Assembly: GCA_916610825.1 (NCBI GenBank)
Contig: OU744450.1
Location: 21,072,814-21,136,813, forward strand
Source of the DNA: Haliclystus octoradiatus
Lineage: Eukaryota > Cnidaria > Staurozoa > Stauromedusae > Haliclystidae
Length of the DNA stretch: 64,000 bases
Reading direction: 5' to 3'
Shown here: positions 1 through 11,614 of the stretch, in pieces
Layout: each line of letters starts with the position of its first letter
Position numbering within the stretch: position 1 is the stretch's first letter
The notes under the pieces: generated by a model
Told to the model about the DNA's origin: nothing
What the model saw: the letters and a program-made list of their open reading frames with translations, nothing else
Databases searched by the model: none
Program-made: the position numbers and the translations under genes

Positions 1-137
1 ACCTTAATCGACGCAATTCTAATGATTGTAGCTAGAGAGCGTGCAAGCGATCAGTGTAATTAGAAAATGTAATATGTGCTAATAGGTATAGTCGTTTAGT
101 GAATTGCTTTTGAACTCGTTCAATGCTAATAATAAGG

Positions 138-247
138 GATTACATCACTCTTGTGAGTGGGTTATCGGAATTTAGATCCACGAGTTTGTTGTTAGAGAAC
201 GAGTGGGTCTAAATTTCGATGGCCCACGAACAAAGAGTGATGTAATC
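138..247. repeat. Foldback arms of a dispersed repeat, collapsed copy
   Basis: Terminal arms GATTACATCACTCTT (138-152) and its reverse complement (233-247) flank a short interior. The block B copy is 178 bp and keeps a nearly complete inner hairpin that is missing here. The repeat continues to about 775 and contains a second 56-bp palindrome at 617-672. Confidence 0.8.
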
Positions 248-616
248 ATTTTAATAATCATGTAACATAACCTTTGTCTGGAACATCAATTATCTCTCAT
301 CAATTTCACTACAACAACGATTTGTTTTGGCTAATTTAATGGGTCATTGATTTTTCATTAAATGCAATTTGAATGAAAGTGTTACGAATATTATTTAAAA
401 ATATAACGCAAAGAATTCAATATGTTTGCAATATTAGAAATATATAGTAAAAGTTACATCTAAATGTAGCAAATCCCAAGTTGTTACTTTTTTTAATTTC
501 TCAATTGAATTTTCAATTACAGAGTATACATTTAAGTTGATTTTATGAAAAAATATTCAATCTGTCGCAGCTAGTCGCCATTTTCAAAACATGTGTTCTA
601 GTTGTTTGGCTAAAAC

Positions 617-672
617 CGTGCAGGTATAGGTATATAACCGCACACGTGCGGGTATAGACCTATAGCTGCACG
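617..672. repeat. 56-bp near-perfect palindrome
   Basis: Arms start CGTGCAGGTATAGG and end with the near reverse complement, with a CACACGTGCG centre. The same palindrome is at 58075-58130 in another copy of this repeat, but it has been removed in block B (around 33495-33507). Confidence 0.75.
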
Positions 673-777
673 CTTTTTTGGGTTGCCATGGAATTTCGTG
701 GGTTGTCTTGACATAACTGCTAAACACGTGGTACAAATCCACCAATCATGATAGAAGTTTTTTTCAAGTGATTATTA

Positions 778-1105
778 ATATCTTTTACATAGTTTGGATT
801 CCAAATTTCTGTGGCTGATTCAAGGATTGGTCGTACATATACAATGTATGCTTTTAAGATCTAAAGAATATTTCAGGCTGCTGACTTGAGAATTGCCAAT
901 AGAAACAAAATTACATTTTTCATGAGCAAACTTCATTTGCCATGGGTTTGCCCAATGACAGAAATTGCTCAATGTTGTAGATAATTGGCCATTATGTTCT
1001 GTTGCTCTTGAACAATAAAACTTTGCATCATCTGCATACAACCTAACTCTACAACTTCTATTAAAGCATTCTGGAATGTCATGGACAAAAATTGCAAATT
1101 AAAAC
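778..1105 (-). pseudogene. Non-LTR retrotransposon reverse transcriptase remnant
   Basis: The minus strand encodes an RT palm fragment with the catalytic LYADD box (YADD near 1030-1041), preceded by a FVHDIPECF segment typical of LINE RTs. In another frame it continues with RPILESATEIWNPNYVKDI, the motif downstream of the palm in jockey/CR1-type elements. A frameshift separates the two, and no complete ORF surrounds them. Confidence 0.75.
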
Positions 1106-2065
1106 TCGATCTGTTCAATTAGAAATCAAAATCTAAACTCGACCTGTTCTGATGGAATTTTTTGGATTTACTTTAATACATGTATACGAGTTATCTCTAG
1201 TGATATCTAGTCATCCATGTTTCATTTTGAGAGACCTGCAAGTAACTTGAACTGTTAGAGAAAGTGAAAACCCTAAATGCCCCCTTTAAATTAGATATTT
1301 TCTCGAGAAATGTTTTGAATTTATTTCGATACATTTCTAAGAGTAAAATCTAGTGATAAATACTCATCTGCATGTCTCAGTTTATTTTGTGATGTCGTTC
1401 TAGACAGAGAACACTCTTACATTATGTCTGAATAGAACTAAACTGACTATATTTCAACATACATTACAATTACTATATTAAGATCATATGACTTTAGCAG
1501 TTACACAATAATCACAGTATATATTTACACAATATAATTTATTACCATTTATTTTAATAACATAAATAAACCATGTAATAGATCAAATCGGCTACTTCTT
1601 CAATTTCCTGATAACTTGACCAAGATGCGGGAATCAATGCGCTTTTTTGCTTATTTTATCTCGTGAAACATATTTTGAACTACCTATTTAATTGAAATGT
1701 CCAATATTTAGTATTTGGAGGGATATTATTCAATGTGTTGAAACAATTTTCTGTCAATTTTGGAGTGATGAAGCTTTATTTAAAGAGAAGCTGCACCAAC
1801 TTTGATCGCTGTGGATGACCGTAAAATTGGAACTGAAATGTTTTATGGATTTTGAAACATGGTTTGAAAGCATTTGATAAACTACAGTGAAAACAAAACA
1901 AGGCAAGCTAAACTGGAGATGAATATATGCAGTAAGAATTGGAAAGATCTTAATATTGTTTTGTTATAGTGAAATATGACGCACACGGACTATGAAACTT
2001 GGAACGAAAAAATATCATGGTTTGCGATGTTTTGAAGCATTGAAACCAAACTAATCTTTGGGAAA

Positions 2066-2752
2066 ATGTCAAAAATGGATGGAATTTTGCGGCCATCTAA
2101 TGTAAAAATGCTATCAAATATTAGAGTAAACAGCGAAATATGGAACGCAATGAAACCACAGTCTCGCTCAGTGGATACGAAAATTCAAGCGTCGCAGGAC
2201 ATTTTAATACGGGGACTTATCCCCTTGGTAACTGTTGTTGGTAAGATTGGTGAGGCTCTAGACTTAGGTACACCTCTTCCATCTACCAAGGAGTTATGGG
2301 ATCCACTGTCCAAAGCTATGGTCCTTATTTCGAGTGCCAATCATTCGTTAAACTTATGTCGGCGGGATTTTATAAAGCCCGATTTAGACAAACAATATCA
2401 GAATTTGTGTTCTCACAAATCACCTGTTAACGAAAATTTATTCGGGGACGATGTCCCTGAAAAGCTAAAAAATATTAATGAATCAAATATTTTAAAAAGA
2501 AAACTGAAGAGTAATACTTATGGTACTAGTAACTATGGAAATAAAAGTACTAATTCTTTTTTATCGAAAACGGGGCGACTACCACAACAGCCGTCCCAAA
2601 TGTATCGTCAAAGTTACAACAATTACAATGCAACAAAGCATTATTCCAACGACAGAAAGACCGTCCATTACAAGAACAACAGCAATTTCAAAAATCGTAA
2701 ATACCCAAGTCAACATCAGAAAGAGAAGGGGAAGTTTCCTCCAAAAAATTAG
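2066..2752 (+). pseudogene. DIRS element 1: 5'-truncated gag-like ORF
   Basis: An open frame of 228 codons with a basic, Asn/Lys/Gln-rich C-terminus, directly upstream of the RT frame, as in gag-like ORF1 of DIRS retrotransposons. It lacks the acidic N-terminal part seen in the gag of DIRS element 2 (9950-10355). Sequence shared with block B ends at about 2064, immediately before this ORF, so the 5' end and its terminal repeat appear to have been deleted. The first ATG is therefore probably internal to the original gene. Confidence 0.7.
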
Positions 2753-2883
2753 AGGTAAGAAAATGCATTGGTGGTAATATAAAGTATCATTATTCTCGTT
2801 GGCAAGGTCTAACTTCTGATAAATTTATACTTGGGATTGTCTCAGGCTATAAGCTGGAATTTGATTCCATAAAACCTATTCAA

Positions 2884-4785
2884 TTGAAGCCTGTAAGGCA
2901 AATTAGGTTCACAGCTGACATGAGTAAAGCCATGGATCTACAAATCCAGGACTACCTGACTCGGAACATAATTTCCTCAAGTGTCCACGAAGTCGATGAA
3001 TTTGTTTCTTCTGTATTTCTTCGTGAAAAGAAGCAGGGTTCTTATCGGCTCATTTTCAATCTTAAGGAGGTAAATAAGTATATTGAATACAACCATTTTA
3101 AAATGGAGAACATCAATACATGTATCACCTTGATGAAAAAAGATTGTTATATGGGATCAATAGATCTGTCTGATGCATACTTCTCTGTCCCTGTTCATAC
3201 AGAATGTCAGAAATATCTGAAATTTATTTGGAGAGATAAGTTATATAAATTCACATGTTTACCTCAAGGACTTTGCAGTGCTCCCCGCATATTTACCAAA
3301 CTTTTGAAACCCATTTATGCACAGTTACATCAAATGGGATACGTCTCTAGTGCATATCTAGATGATTCTTTTTTACAAGGAGATACAAAACTAGAATGCA
3401 ATAAAAATATTGAGACAACTATGAATTTGCTAGAACAATTAGGGTTTATACCAAATATAGCCAAATCTATCGCTAAACCTGTACAATGCATTGAACATCT
3501 TGGTTACGTATTAAACTCAGAGGATATGACTGTATCAATTTCGCGCAAGAAATTTGAGAATTTCAAGCAGCTAGCACAGTATTGTTTGGATAATACTAAT
3601 ATAACTATTCGAGAAACTGCTAGACTTGTAGGTACCATGGTGTCTTTCTTTCCTGCCGTTGAATATGCACAGCTCTACTACCGCCAATTAGAAAAAGAAA
3701 AGGCAAACGCTCTGGATATGTCCAATTGGTGTTTTGACAAGTCAATGGCACTATCTGATAGAGCAAAAGCTGACATTCATTGGTGGCTTAATAATGCACT
3801 CATTTTCAAACGTAACATTCACCATGGTCCTATAGTGCATGAGATATACACAGATGCTTCCAAACAGGGTTGGGGTGCATATATAGATAAATCTATAACA
3901 GGTGGCAGATGGCTGGAAAACGAGGTTAACTTACATATAAACTGTCTTGAATTATTAGCAATCTTGTATGGGCTTAAGTCACTGCTATCTGATGCTGTAA
4001 ATACCCATGTCAAGATTTCTACAGATAATACTACAGCTTTATCGTACATTAGGAATATGGGTGGCTGCCATTCTGAAGAGTGTAATAATATTGCCAGAGA
4101 AATCTGGCTTTGGTGTAAGGATCGGGATATATGGTTATCGATTACCCATATAGCAGGAAAAGACAATGATATTGCAGATTCTGCATCCCGCATTTTTGAT
4201 GATAGAACAGAATGGCAATTATTGCCCAGCATATGCCAAATCATATTTAAACGTATGGGAACTCCTGATATTGACTTATTTGCCTCTCGTTTGAACAGGC
4301 AATTACCCATATATGTTGCCTGAATGCCTGATCCAGGTGCAGTACTGATTGATGCCTTTACAGTTTATTGGGGAAAATATTATGGATGTGCTTTTCCTCC
4401 TTTTAGCTTAATGCCAATCATTCTACAGAAGATAGAGGAGGAACAGGCCGAAATGTTGTTGATAGCCTCGATTTGGCCTGCACAAGCATGGTTCGGAAAA
4501 TTGTTGAAACATTTAATATCGGAACCAATACTGATTCAAAATCAGCCAACTCCACTAATACTACCGTTTGCGAAATCAAAGACACACCCACTGGGGAAAA
4601 ACCTCAAACTGATGGCATGCCGTTTATCCGGCAATATTTCAAAAACATCAATATTTCAAGCAGAACTCAGGAAATCTTGCAAGAATCATGGAGAGGTACA
4701 ACTCAGAAACAGTATAGAGTGTATTCAAAAAGATGGTCAAGTTTTTGTTCTGAACGGGATACAAATCCCCTTCAGACACCTATAA
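2884..4785 (+). pseudogene. DIRS element 1: RT / RNase H / Dam-like region with one in-frame stop
   Basis: The first 479 codons hold a DIRS-type reverse transcriptase (IDLSDAYF with D94; LPQG; YLDDSF with D160 and D161) followed by RNase H (acidic residues D324, E355, D381, D432). The frame then reaches TGA at 4321-4323 and continues for 153 codons. The homologous position in DIRS element 2 is Trp (AWKPDP against A-stop-MPDP), so a TGG to TGA change is likely. The downstream part (DLFASR ... FPPFSL ... WPAQAWF) resembles the methyltransferase-like region after RNase H in DIRS elements; this match is from pattern memory. Its end overlaps the recombinase frame by about 310 bp. No counterpart in block B. 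Confidence 0.85.
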
Positions 4786-5591
4786 ATATTGTGTTAGATT
4801 TCTTAGCTAGCCTTTATGATACTGGATTAGGCTACAGTGCCATCAATACTGCACGCTGTGCACTTTCTTCATTTGTAATATTAGATAGTGATAAGACAAT
4901 TGGTTCTCATCCACTTGTAAATAGACTCTTGAAAGCGGTGTTCAGCAACAGACCCGCATTTCCACGGTATCAGAGTACATGGGATACAAAAATTGTCTTA
5001 AATTACCTCAAAACATTTCCACCTCTTGATAAACTAAGTATGAAGCAATTATCAATGAAAGTTGTTATGCTTATTGCTTTGATCACTGGTCAAAGGTGCC
5101 AATCGATATATTTAATGAGTTTGAAGGACGTATTTGTAACTGATGAATTATATAAATTTACAATTATGGATCTAGTTAAACAATCAAAGCCAGGACGTTG
5201 TCAGCCAGAAATGATATTACCTAGTTTTAATGATGATAAACGGTTATGCGTATATTCAGCGTTACAGGAATATATTAAACGCACTAGTGCCATCCGTGGA
5301 TCAGAAAAGAAATTATTTATCGGTTTGATTAATCCTTATAAAGCAGTATCAAAAGATACTATATCTCGCTGGATAAAAAATGTTATGATAGATGCTGGTA
5401 TTAATTGTGATCTGTTTAAACCACATAGCACTAGATCTGCATCTACTAGTAAAGCTTTGTCAACTAATGCACCACTGTCATCTATTCTTAAAGCAGCGTC
5501 ATGGAGTAATGATTGTACATTTAGAAAATTTTACAACAAGCCAATTACTATTGATACCACATTTGCAGAGGCAATTATTAATGGAAGTTAA
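4473..5591 (+). CDS. DIRS element 1: tyrosine recombinase
   Basis: Open frame of 372 codons in a different frame from the RT region and overlapping it. It has an N-terminal core-binding part (ILQESWRGTTQKQY, residues 68-81) and a catalytic domain with R208 (TGQRCQ), the H318-x-x-R321 box (KPHSTRS), W344 and the nucleophile Y354 (FRKFY). All residues expected of a tyrosine recombinase are present, so this may still be functional. DIRS elements use it to integrate a circular intermediate. The exact start is uncertain. Confidence 0.88.
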   Translation: MACTSMVRKIVETFNIGTNTDSKSANSTNTTVCEIKDTPTGEKPQTDGMPFIRQYFKNINISSRTQEILQESWRGTTQKQYRVYSKRWSSFCSERDTNPLQTPINIVLDFLASLYDTGLGYSAINTARCALSSFVILDSDKTIGSHPLVNRLLKAVFSNRPAFPRYQSTWDTKIVLNYLKTFPPLDKLSMKQLSMKVVMLIALITGQRCQSIYLMSLKDVFVTDELYKFTIMDLVKQSKPGRCQPEMILPSFNDDKRLCVYSALQEYIKRTSAIRGSEKKLFIGLINPYKAVSKDTISRWIKNVMIDAGINCDLFKPHSTRSASTSKALSTNAPLSSILKAASWSNDCTFRKFYNKPITIDTTFAEAIINGS

Positions 5592-5759
5592 CTACATATC
5601 TTATCATATCATGTCTATTATACAATAGTTTTGTTTCATATTTATTGATTTGAAACATATCTTACAGTTTTTCATAAACTTATTGAAGTTAAAATCGATT
5701 TTTATTGATTTTTGTGTGGACATTTTACATTGTGTTTCTTGTGTCCTCGTTGCTTTAAA

Positions 5760-6073
5760 ATCTCAGATAATCTATGCTGCGGTGAATGGTAGAATTGGAA
5801 ATTAAACGAGACTTACCTGTAAGGTGAAGTTTGATTTAGATTCTACCAGTCACCACATCAGCATAGATTATATGCCCACCCTACAACGATTATCCTCCCC
5901 AAAAATAAAATTTTTGCTTATTAATTCCGTCGGTCACAAAAAACACCGACTTTCAATACTGAATTAGATACTGCGCATGCGCTAATATCTCATATAATCT
6001 ATGCTGCTGTGGTGACTGGTAGAATCTAAATCAAACTTCACCTTACAGGTAAGTCTCGTTTAATTTCCAATTA
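5760..6073. repeat. DIRS element 1: 3' inverted arms
   Basis: Two arms of about 80 bp (about 5798-5873 and 5993-6073) are reverse complements with roughly one mismatch, around a central stretch holding TGCGCATGCGC. The outer end reads GTAAGTCTCGTTTAATTTCC. DIRS element 2 has the same arrangement with a shared core. This matches the terminal-repeat and internal-complementary-region organisation of DIRS elements. The element ends at about 6072, where block B homology resumes. Confidence 0.8.
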
Positions 6074-6168
6074 TAAATTGATGTTGTTTTAGTTTCTTCT
6101 TTACGGCGCGGCACATCTCAGTGTTTGGAAACGCATGGAGTTTTGTGTTCTACCTACGCATAGACTTC

Positions 6169-6560
6169 AAAAATTAAACGAGACTTACCTGTAAGTTGAA
6201 GTTTGATTGGAATTCTGTCTGTCACCAAGCAAGGAGGGATTACATGGAGATGCATTGCGCATGCGTGAACGTCATTCTCTTAAAGCCAAATTCATGTTAC
6301 AGCGATATTAGATTAATCCAAATTCCTTATTTTGGGAGTGTACGATTACATTCTTCCAATTGACTAACAATAATACGTAGTATTTCAACAGTCAATTAGG
6401 GCTGGGTCAGGGCGGGCATGTAATCCCTCCTTGCTTGGTGACAGACAGAATTCCAATCAAACTTCAACTTACTGTTAAGTCTCGTTTAATTTTTGAATTC
6501 TGTCTTTGTCACCGCAAGGAGGGATCACATAGAGACTTCAAAGCGAGCTGTACACATGAA
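6169..6560. repeat. DIRS element 2 (block A): 3' inverted arms and terminal repeat
   Basis: Arms around 6169-6245 and 6416-6500 form an inverted repeat with AGGGATTACATG at the stem ends. Next to it, TTGTCACCGCAAGGAGGGAT (6514-6533) is inverted at the element's other end (10485-10504). The element as a whole spans about 6169-10516 on the minus strand. Confidence 0.8.
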
Positions 6561-6607
6561 TAAATGGTCAATTGATATTATCAAACGAAAAGACTATATC
6601 GATATAT

Positions 6608-7590
6608 TTAATGATTAACAACGTTAAGTATTGAGTCCGCAAATTTTAGAATCTTGATAATCGGTTTACGATAGATTTTTTCAAATGTGGAGGCAGAACT
6701 CCAACCGGCTGTAGCAATTATGTTTTCCATAGATACAGAGTTTACGACTGCTGCAGATGTTGCAGATGAGCGAGTACTATGTGGTTTAAAGCTATTGACA
6801 TCGATACCGCTCAGTTTCATAACCTGTTTTAACCAGCGTCTAATTGAGTCTCTAGAGACTGGGTGATGCGGCTTTGCATAAGTTATAAAGAGTTGATTAC
6901 ATTTACCACGAATAGTGGGTGTACGCATAATGTATAGTTTTAGAGTAGTTACAACACAAAGGCTTAATGTCTTCTGAATAAGGCTCAAGTTCTATCAGTA
7001 AAGGTTTAAGACCTGGTCTAGACTGTTTCACGTGCTTAGTGATTGCAAATTTAATATTAGTATCAGTTATTGTCATGTCGTCTAGATTTAACAATAGCAT
7101 TGTTTGCCCTCTTTGAGCCGTCACTAATGACAAAAGCATTAATGTCTTTAACGATAGTAATTTCAATGAAGTTTCCTCAGAGTTTGGAATTGTTTTAAAA
7201 TAGTTTAAAATTATAGACACATCCCAGATTTCTTGATTTCGTGGTCTTACTGGCCTCGATTCGTATACTCCTTTCGCAAACCTGACTATTGTCGGGTGAG
7301 AACCAAACGCAATATTATTTTCCGTCTCAATTATACAAGACAGTGCTGATCGAGCAGTGTTCAGAGCACTGCAGCTGATACCTGATTCATAAAGTTGCAT
7401 TAAAAAATCTAATGCATGTGCTAAAGTGGGATGAGTGATATCGACTTCCCGTTGATTACAATACAATTCCCATCGTCTATGATACGACTCGTACTGTTTC
7501 TGAGTACCTTTCCCCCATGAGTTGACGATAATATCGGAAGCCTGCTGAGAAACCCTCCTTGCTTTTGCAGGGATCCCGTGACAATTTGCA
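6608..7590 (-). pseudogene. DIRS element 2 (block A): tyrosine recombinase, frameshifted
   Basis: Minus-strand recombinase homologous to that of DIRS element 1. The core-binding part includes GTQKQYESYHRRWELYC; the catalytic part has TAQRGQT (Arg), KPHSTRSS (HxxR), a Trp and EKIYRKP (Tyr). The frame breaks near 6950-6988, between the first Arg and the HxxR box, so no full protein is made. The block B copy carries the same break. Confidence 0.85.
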
Positions 7591-7677
7591 TATTGCTAGC
7601 GTCAGCTTTTTGTGTAATGAGTGCAGAGCTGCTGGAAAACCCGGCAACATTAATGTTTTTGAGCGGAGTGGTAAATT

Positions 7678-9414
7678 TCATGGTACATCGATAAGCATCC
7701 GCATTAGTTTTGAGTACCATGGTTGAGTCGGCCATAGAGGAACGACCACTATTCCCTCCGCCTGTTCCAATTCTATCTTCTGTACACATCGCGATATTTG
7801 GCTAAACAGAGGAAAAGCATAAAATATAGTATTGTTCCATTTAATAGAAAATGCGTCAATAAACGAAGCGTCGGGATCAGGCTTCCATGCCTCATAAACA
7901 GGCAGTTGTGTATTCACTCTGGATGTAAATAAATCTATTTCGGGTAACCCGAAAATGCTAATTATACGTTCAAAAGATTGTTTATTGAGCATCCACTCTT
8001 TATTATCATCAAATTTTCTAGACATGGACAAATAATCTGCCTGGACATTGCATTTCCCGGGGATGTGGGCGGCGCTTAACCAATTGTTCCGCTTAGCGCA
8101 TTCTAGCCAAATTTATTTAGCAATTTTATGACAACCCATAGAGTGAGTACCACCAAGCGATTTGATATAAAATACAGCAGTGGTATTATCACAATAAACT
8201 AGTATGTGAGAGTCAATGATGTCTCAACAAAATGATTTACAGCTAACAATATGGCTGTTAATTCTTAATACCAGAGCGTTAATATGTCCCGCTTGTTCAA
8301 CAGGGGTCCATCGACCCCCAATTTTCTTTGTATCACGTACTACTCCCCAACCTGACTCAGACGCGTCTGTGACTCTGTGTGTATTGTTACTTTAACTTCA
8401 GCGCATGCTCGTCCGATTGGGCGAAATACTGTGTCAATGTTATCACACCACCAACTTAGTTCTTCTCGACTGTCAGAAGAAAGGTCAACGAGGCCTTGAA
8501 AATTACCCTTTGACGCCCGCAAAGCTAGAGTTTTGTCATGTTCTAAATAGCGGTAAAATAAACGTCCGTGTAAAACACCTGGGAAACTCGAAACTAGTGT
8601 TCCGATAACTTCTACTAATCTTTGGATTTTCAGACTCTTTCAGGTAAGAATTTGCTTGCAATATTTTTTAATTTTCCCCCTTTTTTCTACCGTAAGAGAC
8701 ACACAGTCATATCTATTGAATTCAAAATGAACCCCAAAAACTCGAGGGATTGTTCAGGTTTTAACTTGGACTTTTCATCATTAATTAAAAATCCAACGGT
8801 AGAGAATAATTCATAAGTGTCATTCACATTCGTTTGACATTCAGCTTCATTGCCACCTTGTAAATAGGAGGCGTCAATATAACAGACGCTAAGATGGCCT
8901 TTCTGTCTTAATGTAGAGTACACAGGCTTCAATATCTTAGTATATAATCGTGGTCCTGAAGACAAATCCATCGGTAAGCATGTAAATTGATATAAGCAAT
9001 TTTGCCAATCAAATTTCAGCAATTTTTGATGATCCTTGTGAATGGGTACGGTATAATAGGCATCCTTTAGGTCCACAGAGACCATAAAACAACCTGGCTA
9101 CAAAGGATTCTAAAGAATCCATTTTAAAGTGATGATATTCTACTGATTTATTAAGTTCTTTCAAATTTAAAATCAGCCGATGGCTTCCGTCCTTTTTAGG
9201 GCGAACAAATATCGGTGATAAAAATTCACCGACTTCATGACTTGATTGTACTATGACTCCTTTGTTAAGAAGTTTAATAATCTGTGCGTGGATGGCTTTT
9301 TGTTCAATATGTGAGAATGAAACAATTTTTTTCCATTTCTTTTGTGAGGGTATGCCGTCAATGAACTCAATTTTATAGCCATTAACGCTATCAATAATAT
9401 ACTTGTCGAGCTAA
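7678..9414 (-). pseudogene. DIRS element 2 (block A): decayed RT / RNase H / Dam-like region
   Basis: Reading leftwards on the minus strand: RT fingers (RLILNLKELNKSVEYHHFKM), palm (VSVDLKDAYY; YIDASYLQG), thumb, RNase H pieces (SESGWGVVRD, DNTTAVFYIKSLGGTHS) and the Dam-like segment (DLFTSR ... AFPLFS ... WPTQPWY). It is split over several frames by indels and stops. The catalytic YxDD box reads YIDA and LPQG reads LPMD, so the RT is inactive whatever the frameshifts. Confidence 0.85.
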
Positions 9415-9437
9415 TGCATTAGCATCGCTTACCTGAG

Positions 9438-10355
9438 TTACTTTGTTGAGTCTTTTTGGCTCTTGTTCCTCCCCTTCTTTTGTGAATGGTTGTAGTAAGG
9501 TCGGTTGCGGTTCGCCGGGCGTTGGTCCAAAAAAGACTTTTGGCCGTATACTCTTGCGGGTGAATACCCTGACAGCTTTCTAGAATAGGGCTGGTATCTC
9601 CCTGTACGACTCGCGTAAGGTTTCTCCTGGATCTTTTTACCCAGTCGTTTCACATGTCCGATAAATCTTTTACTTTTTTAAGTAATTCGTCTCCGAACAA
9701 TTTGTTCGTTACCGGAATAGTGCCCCAAGTCAGGATTCATTGACTCTCGTCTACGATCATTTAACTCTCTGAATGCATTGGCAAAGAGAGACATGGCGTC
9801 TGTCACACCTTGAAATATTATATCGCCATTGGGCGTCTCGGATAAATTTGACATTATTTTGTCCATGACATTGGTTAATGCACACATACCTTTACACACA
9901 CTGTTCTGCACTTTTTGCAGTTTAATGTCTTGAGATCTGGTAGTTGACGTTAAAGTTCCTTGCAGTTGGCTGGCCGATGTTGCGCCTCTAGTTTTCCAGA
10001 CAATGTGCCTGCAGGCAATCCATCCTTGCCAAGTGTACTTACTACTTGGGCGAGTTTTTCATTCACGGGTGGACCTGCGGTCTCCCCTGCCAGCTCTTGC
10101 TTCAATTCAGCAAGGATTTCAAAAGCCGGACCTTCATTAGAAATGTCCTCTTCACCTGGCTGCTCGTCATCTGATGCAATAATCGCATCGTTAAGGTGGG
10201 CCGATTGCGACAATCCCTTCCGCCATTGCATTAGCAAATTGTTTGGATATCTCAGCAAATTCATCTTTCAGTGAATCAGCAATAGTTAATTCTAGTGTAG
10301 GGGAAATAGAGCTAATTGTAGCTCCATGCTTCTCGTCTTCCATAGATTTATCCAT
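9438..10355 (-). pseudogene. DIRS element 2 (block A): gag-like ORF in pieces
   Basis: Starts at the minus-strand ATG at 10355 and reads an acidic N-terminal region (DEKHGATISS). It shifts frame near 10190 into a second piece (9950-10264, rich in Asp/Glu), then a third (9678-9911) and a basic C-terminal piece (9438-9653, KKIQEKPYASR ... RNRPYYN). At least three frame changes. Position and composition match gag-like ORF1 of DIRS elements. Confidence 0.7.
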
Positions 10356-10482
10356 GATTGAATATTAATAAAATTGATCAAGTAAATTGTACAAATAAAT
10401 TGACTAATAAATTAAACTTCTGTTCACTGCGATAGCTGTAGCTGCAATACAATGACGTTCACGCATGCGCAATGCTTCTCCA

Positions 10483-10516
10483 TGTGATCCCTCCTTGCGG
10501 TGACAAAGACAGAATT
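10483..10516. repeat. DIRS element 2 (block A): 5' terminal inverted repeat
   Basis: ATGTGATCCCTCCTTGCGGT followed by GACAAAGACAGAATT is the reverse complement of about 6499-6537. It marks the upstream end of the minus-strand element. A nearby stretch containing GACGTTCACGCATGCGCAAT (10452-10471) is also found inverted within the 3' structure (6255-6285). Confidence 0.8.
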
Positions 10517-10871
10517 ACATAGACTGCTGATTCCATTGCCAAACTTCATGGAAAACACATAGCGACCATGGGCATCCATAATGGCTGACGCAACGTACCA
10601 AAACCATAGACTGATTAGAACATCTAGACCGTTAACTTCTGACGTCATCCATTAAAAAGCCCTAAGATTGAATGTCCGCCAAAATTTCTCGAAATCATGA
10701 TACATAAATGGATTAACGGGTATTTTCTAGCTGAACGCACAATTTTTGTAACATTTGAATAGATTATTACACTTTAATTTGTATGAATAATCATACTATC
10801 ATGATTATCTATTGATTTAGATACTTTGAAATAATATTTCAATATATGTTTACATCAATAATAGAATTTTA

Positions 10872-11614
<743 letters not shown>

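Noticed and set aside
2884..5591. Gypsy-type or viral polymerase gene
   Set aside because: The combination of this RT/RNase H type with a tyrosine recombinase and inverted arms, and no protease or integrase, fits DIRS.
9960..10274. 104-codon + strand ORF conserved in both blocks
   Set aside because: Antisense shadow of the DIRS element 2 gag-like ORF.
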